A stretch of DNA of 7,053 nucleotides from Desulfuromonadales bacterium (GTDB taxonomy: Bacteria > Desulfobacterota > Desulfuromonadia > Desulfuromonadales > BM103): contig JAOUDB010000137.1 in the NCBI GenBank assembly GCA_029859485.1, positions 1 through 7,053 of the forward strand, written 5' to 3'. Shown one piece after another: positions 1 through 5,930 of the stretch. Within the stretch, counting starts at the first letter, position 1. Every line of letters begins with the position of its first letter. The notes under the pieces are model-generated. The model was given only the letters and a program-made list of their open reading frames with translations. It ran no database searches and was not told the DNA's origin. The position numbers were made by a program, and so were the translations under genes.

Positions 1-2
1 TT

Positions 3-167
3 TGCGTTGTTTGCCTTGGTTGGGGGGTGCGGCAGTACGATCCTGCTCTTGTCTCTTCTGATGTTTACAGATCCCTGCAGTTGAACGTTGAGTCATACCG
101 GGATTTAAGGTCGCTTCAGCAGTCTGAACAAATTCCAGAAGCGATTGATATCATCTACGGCGCTTGA
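3..167 (+). CDS. C-terminal end of an unidentified protein (cut by left edge)
   Basis: An open frame enters from the left edge and stops at TGA 165-167, giving 54 codons that end in EAIDIIYGA. The part from about position 39 on (YDPALVSSDVYRS onward) is polar, mixed in composition and protein-like, so I take it as the end of a plus-strand gene lying upstream of the htpG remnant. I do not recognise the family. A different frame (codons from position 1) reads FALFALVGGCGS at the very edge, which resembles the hydrophobic stretch and lipobox of a lipoprotein signal peptide, but it stops at 82-84. The gene may therefore be a short lipoprotein with a single-base frameshift near positions 30-40, or the signal-like frame may be chance. 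Confidence is low because only 167 bases are visible. Confidence 0.35.
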   Translation, partial: CVVCLGWGVRQYDPALVSSDVYRSLQLNVESYRDLRSLQQSEQIPEAIDIIYGA

Positions 168-192
168 TCTTGCTTTTCATTGTCTTGACAAT
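164..192 (+). promoter_or_regulatory. possible sigma-70 type promoter for the htpG remnant
   Basis: TTGATC (164-169), a 17-nt gap and GACAAT (187-192) each match four of six consensus bases with ideal spacing. Transcription would start near 199 and include the hairpin at 214-242. A second -35-like box, TTGACA at 185-190, has no convincing -10 box downstream. I see neither a CIRCE element nor a clear sigma-32 promoter, which would be the usual heat-shock controls for htpG. This is weak evidence. Confidence 0.25.
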
Positions 193-213
193 CTCCAATA
201 TCGTTACTCTCTT

Positions 214-249
214 CCTTCCCGACGTTAATATTGTCAGGGAGGTTTTTTT
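214..249 (+). promoter_or_regulatory. hairpin covering the htpG Shine-Dalgarno, followed by seven T
   Basis: CCTTCCCGAC (214-223) can pair with GTCAGGGAGG (233-242) across a 9-nt loop, making a 10-bp stem with one G-U pair and one A-C mismatch. The right arm contains the Shine-Dalgarno AGGGAGG (236-242), which sits 7 nt before the ATG at 250. The bases between them are seven T in a row. The same structure can be read as a thermolabile hairpin hiding the ribosome binding site of a heat-shock gene, or as an intrinsic terminator for the upstream gene. The pairing is visible in the sequence; which role it plays is inference. Confidence 0.5.
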
Positions 250-377
250 ATGACAGAGCAGAATTCCACAGAGCAGGGCACAATTTCAATTCATACGGAT
301 AATATCTTTCCGATCAGGAACAAATGTCACGTTTTCTTGATCGGAGCAACCAGTTGCTTGCAAGGGTGAATGTTTAG
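250..377 (+). pseudogene. htpG: htpG (Hsp90 chaperone) remnant with a large internal deletion
   Basis: HtpG is the cytoplasmic bacterial Hsp90, an ATP-driven chaperone usually about 600-650 residues long. Here an ATG at 250, with Shine-Dalgarno AGGGAGG 7 nt upstream, opens a frame containing GTISIHTDNIFPI, which closely resembles the start of short-form HtpG proteins just before the conserved segment that normally reads like KKWLYS..IFLRELVSN. After about 22 codons that similarity stops, and the frame ends as a 39-residue ORF at TGA 367-369. In another frame, positions 301-377 read YLSDQEQMSRFLDRSNQLLA and end at TAG 375-377. This resembles the HtpG C-terminal tail (E. coli ends close to LFIRRMNQLL). 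The start and end of the gene thus lie together, with the ATPase, middle and dimerisation domains missing and the junction near 300-316. A bidirectional terminator follows. The N-terminal match is the stronger; the C-terminal one rests on a short motif. Confidence 0.65.
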
Positions 378-405
378 GGGTTTATTGTTAACTTTGAGAT
401 GTGAT

Positions 406-450
406 TACTAAAAGAACAGGAGCCCTTAAGAGCTCCTGTTCTTTTTAGTA
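406..450. terminator. bidirectional intrinsic terminator between convergent genes
   Basis: AAAAGAACAGGAGC (410-423) pairs perfectly with GCTCCTGTTCTTTT (432-445) across an 8-nt loop. Past one bulged T (446), TACT/AGTA adds four more pairs. The flanking A and T runs give a U-tract on either transcript. It lies 28 nt beyond the htpG remnant stop on the plus strand and 25 nt beyond the beta-subunit stop on the minus strand, so it can end both converging transcripts. Confidence 0.9.
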
Positions 451-475
451 AAAGATAAATCCTGTGGTTGTCATT

Positions 476-1387
476 TCACTCTTGTGAAAATTCTTTTCTG
501 TATTTCTCCCACTTCCGGTCAATCATGGCCTGCAAAGCGATAACATGCTCTTCATCATAAGCATTGTAGCGGGTCTGGAGATTTATATAGTCACCGACCG
601 GTCGCAACGACTTCTTTTTCAATTGCTTTGATGACTGTCCTGTTAGCTGTTTCTTGCCGTTTTCTATTTCATAAAGATCAAATAGACCAGATTCTACAGC
701 CATGCGGCCGATTGCCACGGTTTTATGTTCTTCAATGCCCCATCCAGGAGGGCAAGGCGTCTGGATGTGGATGTATTTCAGTCCCCTAATCTCTTTAGCC
801 TTGAGTAGTTTGTCGTGGAAATCAAGTGGATAGCTGGCGGAACATGTTGCAATGTAGGCAGGATTGTGAGCGGCGACGATCTCCGGTACATTCTTGCTGT
901 TTTCCTTTTTTCCAGAGTATGGGGTTGTCGTCGTCAACCCTCGTCGGGGGGTTGTCCCGGACCTCTGGACCCCAGTGTTCATGTAGGCTTCATTGTCGTA
1001 GCAGATGTAGATGATATCTTCATTGCGCTCAAGAGCCCCTGATAAAGCCTGGATACCGATGTCCGCAGTGCCGCCATCACCTGCCCAGGCAACCACCTGG
1101 GTCTTCTTGCCACGTCTCTTCATGGCGGCACGAACACCGGTGGCAATGGCTGCGGTCGAGGCGAAAGTGCAGTTAAGAACAGGCATCTGGGTAGCAGAAA
1201 TCGGATAAAGTCCCTGCAGTACCGTCAAACAGCTGGGGGGGACGACGAAAATACAGTCGCGACCGAGTGCCTTCATGCCGATGCGGTAAAGGATGCTTAG
1301 ACCGCATCCAGTGCAAGCCCGGTTTCCAGGGTGTACAAACTCTTCTTCGGTCAGGTTGATGACGTTTGTTTTTGCTATTGAGCTCAT
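476..1387 (-). CDS. porB: 2-oxoacid:ferredoxin oxidoreductase, beta subunit (PorB-like, TPP-binding)
   Basis: This is the catalytic beta subunit of a cytoplasmic four-subunit pyruvate/2-oxoacid:ferredoxin oxidoreductase. It binds thiamine diphosphate and one [4Fe-4S] cluster, and with CoA it turns a 2-oxoacid into acyl-CoA, CO2 and reduced ferredoxin, reversibly. From the chosen start the protein has 303 residues. Cluster ligands are C25 and C28 (ACTGCG), C53 (PPSC) and C212 (CPPGW). The 25-residue step from C28 to C53 matches the pattern in Desulfovibrio pyruvate:ferredoxin oxidoreductase. The TPP/Mg motif is GDGG from G103, closed by DNEAYMNTG near N132/N137. I prefer the ATG at 1385-1387 to the longer one at 1403-1405: it overlaps the alpha stop as ATGA, its protein begins MSSIAKTNV, and the longer start has no Shine-Dalgarno. 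Family is sure; pyruvate versus branched-chain or aryl 2-oxoacid is not. Confidence 0.93.
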   Translation of the reverse strand: MSSIAKTNVINLTEEEFVHPGNRACTGCGLSILYRIGMKALGRDCIFVVPPSCLTVLQGLYPISATQMPVLNCTFASTAAIATGVRAAMKRRGKKTQVVAWAGDGGTADIGIQALSGALERNEDIIYICYDNEAYMNTGVQRSGTTPRRGLTTTTPYSGKKENSKNVPEIVAAHNPAYIATCSASYPLDFHDKLLKAKEIRGLKYIHIQTPCPPGWGIEEHKTVAIGRMAVESGLFDLYEIENGKKQLTGQSSKQLKKKSLRPVGDYINLQTRYNAYDEEHVIALQAMIDRKWEKYRKEFSQE

Positions 1388-2595
1388 AACTGTAGTCCAA
1401 TCCATTGCGGAGTATCTATGTGTTCAGGCTTTAATGTTTCTTCATTCAGGCAAGTATCTTTCACCGACTGATAAAGGTTTTCTGTGCGGATTTCACGGCC
1501 GCCCAGACCGGTGATGAAATTATGTAGCGTCGGTCTTGCCGGGTAGGGGTAGAGGGCCGATTTGAGGTCTGCATAAAGCGCTCCCTGGTTGCCGTAACTT
1601 AAACCTTTTTCAAAGACCAGAACGCTTTTGGCCGGTTGTAGAATCTTGGCGATATGGCTGGTGGGGAAAGGACGGTACATTTGTAAAGCCAGAACACCAA
1701 CCTTGTAACCTTCCGCCCTAAGCTGATCGACGACATCATGGAACTGGTTTGCCAGAGACCCCATAGCGACCAATATGAATTCGGCGTCATCGCAACAATA
1801 TGGATCACAGATTGGATTGCCGCCGCGGCCAAAGCTCTTATGATAATCAGCATCGATTTCTTCCCAGACATCCATGGCGAGGCGCATTTCATCATGCAGG
1901 TTTTTACGGACCTCCATGTAGCCGGGCCGCTTAACACCATTAATGTCAACGCGCGCATCAGGCAAGGTGACAGTGTTCAGGCTCTCGGGACGCTCAGGAT
2001 TCAGGGTGTGCTTGTATTCATAGTCGGGTAAAAAAGCTTTGACATCCTCAGCATTTGGCAGTTCGAAAGGCATGTAGGTGTGTGAGAGGTAATAACCGTC
2101 ATAATTGACCATTACCGGGATATGGACCAGCTCAGCTAACCGGAAGGCCTTGATAGTCATGTCGACAATTTCCTGATGGTCCTTGGCAAAGACCTGGATC
2201 CAGCCTGCATCACGTTGGCTGATTGCATCCTGATGATCGTTCCAGACTGACCAGGGAGCACCAACGCCACGGTTGACAACGCACATGACCATCGGCAGCC
2301 GGGCGCCTGCTGCCCAATGTAACTGTTCACTCATATAAAGCAGCCCGTTCGAAGAGGTCGCAGTAAAAGATCGTGCTCCGGCACTCGCTGCTCCGATACA
2401 GACACCCAGAGCACTGTGTTCGCTCTCAACGGCAATATATTCAGCATCCATTTCACCAAGCGTGATCATTTCAGAAAGTTTCTCAGTGACCGGCGTTTGT
2501 GGCGTGATCGGGTAGGCCGCTATGACTTCAGCAGATGCGAGCTTGACAGCCAGGGCTGCGGCAACATTGCCCGATTCAATAAAGCTGTTATTCAT
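1384..2595 (-). CDS. porA: 2-oxoacid:ferredoxin oxidoreductase, alpha subunit (PorA-like)
   Basis: The alpha subunit supplies the pyrimidine-binding half of the thiamine diphosphate site and the transketolase C-terminal-like domain of the oxidoreductase. The 403-residue length is normal for PorA. The N-terminal domain holds YPITPQTP at 28-35 (T31 in the cofactor-contacting loop) and VESEHSA at 56-62, followed by GAPWSVWNDHQDAISQRDAGW at about 112-132, all typical of PorA/VorA. The C-terminal domain (about 270-380) has MYRPFP at 306-311 and GLGGREI at 363-369. The start at 2593-2595 was chosen over an upstream in-frame ATG at 2662-2664 because GGAGGAG (2602-2608) lies 6 nt before it and the protein then begins MNNSFIESGN at the conserved core. 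It overlaps the delta gene by 8 nt and the beta gene by 4 nt, implying coupled translation in fixed proportion. The phenylglyoxylate oxidoreductase subunit PadG belongs to the same superfamily and is an alternative. Confidence 0.93.
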   Translation of the reverse strand: MNNSFIESGNVAAALAVKLASAEVIAAYPITPQTPVTEKLSEMITLGEMDAEYIAVESEHSALGVCIGAASAGARSFTATSSNGLLYMSEQLHWAAGARLPMVMCVVNRGVGAPWSVWNDHQDAISQRDAGWIQVFAKDHQEIVDMTIKAFRLAELVHIPVMVNYDGYYLSHTYMPFELPNAEDVKAFLPDYEYKHTLNPERPESLNTVTLPDARVDINGVKRPGYMEVRKNLHDEMRLAMDVWEEIDADYHKSFGRGGNPICDPYCCDDAEFILVAMGSLANQFHDVVDQLRAEGYKVGVLALQMYRPFPTSHIAKILQPAKSVLVFEKGLSYGNQGALYADLKSALYPYPARPTLHNFITGLGGREIRTENLYQSVKDTCLNEETLKPEHIDTPQWIGLQL

Positions 2596-2899
2596 CCTTG
2601 TCTCCTCCAGTGAATTCTTCCTCAGAGACCATACTAATAGCGCCCGTAGGACATTCTTCTGCACAGATTGAGCAGCCCTTGCAGTACTCGAGATCTATCT
2701 GAGGTTCAAGATCTTTGCTGACAGTGCTGTCAGGACAGTAGAGCCAACAAAGATGGCATGTATGCCTGCCGGTTTTGGCCGGAGTGCATTTGCTGTAGTC
2801 GATGATCGGCCGCTCAACTCTCCATGAGCCTGTGCGGCCGGCGTCGCCGGGACCGGATGTGCTTGCTGATGTCAATATCTTAAAGCGTGGATCAGGCAT
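2588..2899 (-). CDS. porD: 2-oxoacid:ferredoxin oxidoreductase, delta subunit (2x[4Fe-4S] ferredoxin)
   Basis: A 103-residue ferredoxin-like subunit that carries electrons from the beta-subunit cluster to external ferredoxin. The second cluster motif is canonical: C73, C76, C79, C83 followed by P84 (CKGCSICAEECP). The first is unusual: C38 is followed by nine residues, then C48, C51 and C55-P56 (CTPAKTGRHTCHLCWLYC), where the family norm is Cx2Cx2Cx3CP. Length is ordinary for PorD. The start at 2897-2899 was chosen because AGGAGGAG (2903-2910) lies 3-5 nt upstream and the protein then begins MPDPRFKIL; the upstream in-frame ATG at 2963-2965 would add 22 residues lying inside the gamma gene. 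It overlaps gamma by 8 nt and alpha by 8 nt. The first 30 residues are rich in Gly, Ser and Thr and look like a flexible arm. Confidence 0.92.
   Translation of the reverse strand: MPDPRFKILTSASTSGPGDAGRTGSWRVERPIIDYSKCTPAKTGRHTCHLCWLYCPDSTVSKDLEPQIDLEYCKGCSICAEECPTGAISMVSEEEFTGGDKDE
2602..2608 (-). promoter_or_regulatory. Shine-Dalgarno of the alpha subunit
   Basis: GGAGGAG on the minus strand, 6 nt before the ATG at 2593-2595 and inside the last codons of the delta gene. It decides the alpha start in favour of the 403-residue form. Confidence 0.85.
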
Positions 2900-3485
2900 C
2901 TGCTCCTCCTGTTTTCGTTCCTTGCATCTGCGTTGATTCGAAGGACAAATGGGCAGCTTTGGCATTTTCTTCAGGTCTGCGATTGTAGAACTCTTTGGTG
3001 ATGCAATTCGTCAGCAGGTCAATGTTTACCAGCCCGGAGGCCTTGGAAAGAACACCTATGATGCCACTGTTAACAACACCTTTGCGGAGTCCAGCCTCTG
3101 TCCCCAACTTCGTGACATTAGCAACGGCTACACGATAATTAGGGTATTTATGTTTTTCTACTGGGTGGGGACTGTTGATAACAAGAAGACCTCCTGGCTT
3201 TAGACCGGCAGTTACATCGACTTCGTTGAGAATCAGATGATCAAGGACCACGACGATGTCTGGTGATACGATCGGCGACAGATCGTAGATTTTCCCTTTG
3301 GCAATTTTTAACGATGTGCAGACTGGAGCGCCACGCCTTTCTGTACCGAAGGTCGGCGCCATTGCGACACCAGCGTAGCCACTCTTGAAGGCAGCTTCAG
3401 CAACGACCTTGGCTGCTGTGATTGCACCTTGACCACCGCGACCGTGCCATCGAATCTGTATCATCTGTGGAGATTCTTTCTGCAT
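2892..3485 (-). CDS. porG: 2-oxoacid:ferredoxin oxidoreductase, gamma subunit (PorG-like)
   Basis: The gamma subunit is the catalytic-domain-III component of the four-subunit oxidoreductase and helps form the CoA and interface surfaces. The 197-residue protein has the family signature WHGRGGQGAITAAKVVA (13-29) and FGTERRGAPV (46-55), then DIVVVLDH and LKPGGLLVINS of the Rossmann-like fold. It is the first gene of the tightly packed gamma-delta-alpha-beta set, a common order for archaeal and bacterial POR/VOR. The start at 3483-3485 has AGGA (3494-3497) 8 nt upstream. An internal ATG at 3462-3464, giving MIQIRWHG, is closer to the usual family N-terminus but has no Shine-Dalgarno, so the start is slightly uncertain. 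The C-terminal tail after about residue 180 is polar and likely disordered. Confidence 0.92.
   Translation of the reverse strand: MQKESPQMIQIRWHGRGGQGAITAAKVVAEAAFKSGYAGVAMAPTFGTERRGAPVCTSLKIAKGKIYDLSPIVSPDIVVVLDHLILNEVDVTAGLKPGGLLVINSPHPVEKHKYPNYRVAVANVTKLGTEAGLRKGVVNSGIIGVLSKASGLVNIDLLTNCITKEFYNRRPEENAKAAHLSFESTQMQGTKTGGADA
2903..2910 (-). promoter_or_regulatory. Shine-Dalgarno of the delta subunit
   Basis: AGGAGGAG on the minus strand, ending 3 nt before the ATG at 2897-2899 (core AGGAGG with 5-nt spacing), inside the last codons of the gamma gene. It decides the delta start in favour of the 103-residue form. Confidence 0.85.
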
Positions 3486-3657
3486 TGTTTACATCCTGAT
3501 AATAGATTGTTGAAAATGTAGATTTACCGTGACGTTCTGACGCCCATAAATTCCATTCATTGTCTCCGACGAACACTCCCTCGTCAGATGGGCCGTTTTG
3601 AAGGGCCATGGTAGAAATCGTAGCCTTTCAATTTGCTCAGATAGCCACTAAAGTTTG
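3486..3657 (-). other. 172-nt spacer with two hairpins upstream of porG
   Basis: This is the only sizeable break inside the regulator-ligase-oxidoreductase block. On the transcribed (minus) strand the first inverted repeat is 3621-3631 with 3598-3608 (11 bp, one mismatch and one G-U, 12-nt loop). The second is 3581-3587 with 3566-3572 (7 bp with one G-U, 8-nt loop containing GGGAG). Neither is followed by a T run, so neither is a standard terminator. I find no good sigma-70 or sigma-54 promoter; TATTAT about 20 nt before the porG ATG lacks a -35 box. The spacer may be an attenuator, an mRNA processing or stabilising element, or a weak promoter region. Confidence 0.45.
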
Positions 3658-5337
3658 TTAGCTCACCGGTTCCTCTAATGATTCCCCAGAGAAGACAGAC
3701 CCCGTGATGTTGAGCTTATCACAGGCGATCTCACGTAGCTTGTACTTCTGGATTTTGCCGCTCGCAGTCATCGGGTAGGAATCTACAAAAATAACATACT
3801 TTGGCTTTTTGTAGGGTGCAATACGGCTGCGAGTGAAATCTATAACATCCTCTTCGGTAATATCCGCGCCTTCTTTGCGAATGATGAAGGCACCGACCAC
3901 CTCGCCGTATTTTTTGTCCGGAAGACCGACCACCTGCACGTCGAGAACGCCGTTCATAGTGTAGAGGAATTCCTCTATCTCGCGAGGGTAGATGTTCTCT
4001 CCGCCGCGAATGATCATGTCCTTGATTCGGCCGGTGATCTTATAGTAGCCGTCTCCATCGATTTCGGCCTGGTCTCCTGAATGCAGCCATCCGTCGGCAT
4101 CGACCGCAGCGGCTGTCTGCTCAGGCATGTTGTAGTAGCCCTTCATGACGTTGTAGCCGCGGCAGCAGAGTTCGCCACGTTCGCCTGAGGCGACGTCCTT
4201 GCTGGTGTCCGGATCAACGATCTTGACCTCGATCTCCGGAAGAGCGGCACCGACGGTGCCGGTGCGCTGGGCGACCGAATCGTCGGTGCGAGTCTGGGTG
4301 ATGACCGGCGAGGCCTCGGTCAGACCGTAAGCGATGGTGATTTCTGTACAGTGCATCTTTTCCATCACCTGCCGCATCGTCTCTTCCGGGCAGGGGGAGC
4401 CGGCCATGATGCCGGTGCGCAGTGAGCTGAGATCGAACATATCGAACATCGGGTGTGACAGCTCAGCTATGAACATGGTCGGCACACCATAGACCGCGGT
4501 GCACTTTTCTTTCTGCACTGCCGCCAGCACCAGTAGCGGATCAAATAGTTCCAGAGGCACCAATGTCGTACCGTGGGTCAGCGCCGCCATGATTCCGAGT
4601 ACGCAGCCGAAACAGTGAAAGAGTGGCACCGGCAGACAGAGACGGTCCTTTTCTGTGAACTTCTGTCGCTCGCCAATGAAATAGCCGTTGTTAAGGATGT
4701 TGTAGTGGCTGAGCATGACTCCCTTGGGAAAACCGGTCGTTCCGGAAGTGTACTGCATGTTGATGACGTCATGCTGACAAAGAGCTTCTTTTATGCTATC
4801 GAGTTCGCTGTTGTCATATTGGTCGCCGAGCAGCATTAACTCGCGTGTATTGTACATGCCGCGATGCTTTTCCTGGCCGATGAAAATGACGTTGCGCAGT
4901 TCAGGAAATTTTTCGCTTCTCAATTGACCGCGCTGGCTTCTGCTGAGTTCCGGGATCAGTTCGTTAATCGTCTGCAGGTAGTCATGATCGCGAAAGCTGT
5001 CAATCAGTGCCAGTGCCTTGAGATCGGCTTGCTTGATCAGATACTCAAGTTCGAAACTTCGATAATGGGTGTTGATGGTGACCAGCACCGCGCCGATCTT
5101 GGCGGTGGCAAACATGAAGGTCGTCCAGTCAGGTACGTTGGTCGCCCATATGCCGACATTATCGCCCTTGCTGATGCCGATCGCCAGCAGCCCCTTGGCC
5201 AGCTGGTTAACGCGTTCGTTGAACTGTTGGAAGGTAAAACGCAGGTTACGGTCGGGGTAGACAATGAATTCATGATCCGGCAGGCTCTTGACCTGTTCTT
5301 CCAGAAACGCACCAATGGTTTTATCTGTATAAGGCAT
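3658..5337 (-). CDS. AMP-forming acyl-CoA ligase (FadD-like, ANL superfamily)
   Basis: This enzyme activates a carboxylic acid with ATP and CoA through an acyl-adenylate to give acyl-CoA, AMP and PPi in the cytoplasm. The 559 residues are the usual length for medium/long-chain or broad-specificity ligases. Visible motifs in order are the ATP-binding loop [12 protein letters not shown] (196-207), AYGLTEASP (336-344), GWLHSGD (416-422), the hinge [20 protein letters not shown] (436-455), and the catalytic lysine K528 in [11 protein letters not shown]. There is no signal peptide or membrane segment. GGAG (5346-5349) lies 8 nt before the start, and the regulator gene ends 14 nt upstream, so the two are almost certainly cotranscribed. 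With the downstream oxidoreductase it could link free acid, acyl-CoA and 2-oxoacid. The acid cannot be assigned from motifs; aliphatic, branched-chain and aryl acids all remain possible. Confidence 0.92.
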   Translation of the reverse strand: MPYTDKTIGAFLEEQVKSLPDHEFIVYPDRNLRFTFQQFNERVNQLAKGLLAIGISKGDNVGIWATNVPDWTTFMFATAKIGAVLVTINTHYRSFELEYLIKQADLKALALIDSFRDHDYLQTINELIPELSRSQRGQLRSEKFPELRNVIFIGQEKHRGMYNTRELMLLGDQYDNSELDSIKEALCQHDVINMQYTSGTTGFPKGVMLSHYNILNNGYFIGERQKFTEKDRLCLPVPLFHCFGCVLGIMAALTHGTTLVPLELFDPLLVLAAVQKEKCTAVYGVPTMFIAELSHPMFDMFDLSSLRTGIMAGSPCPEETMRQVMEKMHCTEITIAYGLTEASPVITQTRTDDSVAQRTGTVGAALPEIEVKIVDPDTSKDVASGERGELCCRGYNVMKGYYNMPEQTAAAVDADGWLHSGDQAEIDGDGYYKITGRIKDMIIRGGENIYPREIEEFLYTMNGVLDVQVVGLPDKKYGEVVGAFIIRKEGADITEEDVIDFTRSRIAPYKKPKYVIFVDSYPMTASGKIQKYKLREIACDKLNITGSVFSGESLEEPVS

Positions 5338-5351
5338 TGCGATAACTCCGG

Positions 5352-5930
5352 TTAGCTTGGTGCGTAAACGACGGCCAGGATGCGCGCATTTTCGCTGCCC
5401 TTGGCGTGGACATCGTGGGGTACGACCGAGTCGTAGTAGATACTCTCGCCTGTTTCCAACTCATAAGTGTTTTTGCCGTAATAGATCTGGATGGCACCGG
5501 ATAGGACGTAGATGAATTCTTCTCCTTCGTGAGCGGACAGTGGTGGCGCTTCTCCGTTGCGCGGTTTGACGTCGATTATGAACGGTTCCATGTGCCGGTC
5601 GCGTTTGCCGCTGCCCATGGAGTAGAAATCAAGGTTGCTGCTGGTCGCCATAGGATCCTTGCCGGAAAAACGGATCACAGTCGGCGACTCGGTGGATTTA
5701 AACACGACCGGCCCTTCGATCGGGTCATCATCCAACAGAGTGCCGAGGCGTACGCCCAGAGCACGGGAAATTTCCATGAGCGGGGTAAGGGAAGGGACCA
5801 GTGCCCCATTCTCTATTTGCCGAATCTGGTCGGCATGGCATTGACTCTGCTCGGCCAGCAGCTCAACTGTCATTTGCTTGGCCTCGCGCAGTTGACGCAG
5901 TTTTTCACCAATTTTGTAATCAACGGACAT
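5352..5930 (-). CDS. XRE-family transcriptional regulator with C-terminal cupin domain
   Basis: A 192-residue protein with a Cro/C1-type helix-turn-helix at about 8-62 ([20 protein letters not shown], then IRQIENG and [10 protein letters not shown]) and a cupin_2 domain at about 115-188. The cupin shows [12 protein letters not shown] (134-145) and [14 protein letters not shown] (161-174). In this family the DNA-binding domain is paired with a cupin thought to sense a small metabolite, and the gene often sits beside the enzymes it controls. Here it is directly upstream of the acyl-CoA ligase with 14 nt between them, so a local regulator responding to an organic acid or acyl-CoA is the natural inference. 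AAGGAG (5937-5942), 6 nt before the ATG at 5928-5930, supports the start strongly. Whether it activates or represses cannot be told. Confidence 0.92.
   Translation of the reverse strand: MSVDYKIGEKLRQLREAKQMTVELLAEQSQCHADQIRQIENGALVPSLTPLMEISRALGVRLGTLLDDDPIEGPVVFKSTESPTVIRFSGKDPMATSSNLDFYSMGSGKRDRHMEPFIIDVKPRNGEAPPLSAHEGEEFIYVLSGAIQIYYGKNTYELETGESIYYDSVVPHDVHAKGSENARILAVVYAPS

Noticed and set aside
250..369. 39-residue ORF starting at the htpG ATG, as an independent small protein
   Set aside because: Its first half matches the HtpG N-terminus and its second half is the htpG 3' end read out of frame, so it is better explained as a deletion product than as a gene of its own.
1385..1405. Longer beta-subunit start at 1403-1405
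   Set aside because: It lacks a Shine-Dalgarno and would lengthen the overlap with alpha to 22 nt, while the ATGA start at 1387 is typical for coupled subunits.
3397..3609. 70-residue minus-strand ORF across the ligase-porG spacer
   Set aside because: It has no Shine-Dalgarno, overlaps the first 89 nt of porG in another frame, and its last third is just the shifted reading of the conserved GRGGQG region.
3590..3660. Short reading frame in the spacer ending LKGYDFYHGPSKRPI, as a leader peptide or lost gene fragment
   Set aside because: It reads well but has no ATG/GTG start with a ribosome binding site, and runs back into the ligase gene in the wrong frame; chance is the simplest reading.
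3486..3660. Sigma-54 promoter before porG
   Set aside because: A TGG...GC pair near 3635-3648 has the wrong spacing (8 instead of 10 nt between GG and GC).
4864..5355. 163-residue plus-strand ORF opposite the acyl-CoA ligase
   Set aside because: It lies antisense to a gene with all ANL motifs intact, has no ribosome binding site and no recognisable domain; it is a codon-bias shadow.
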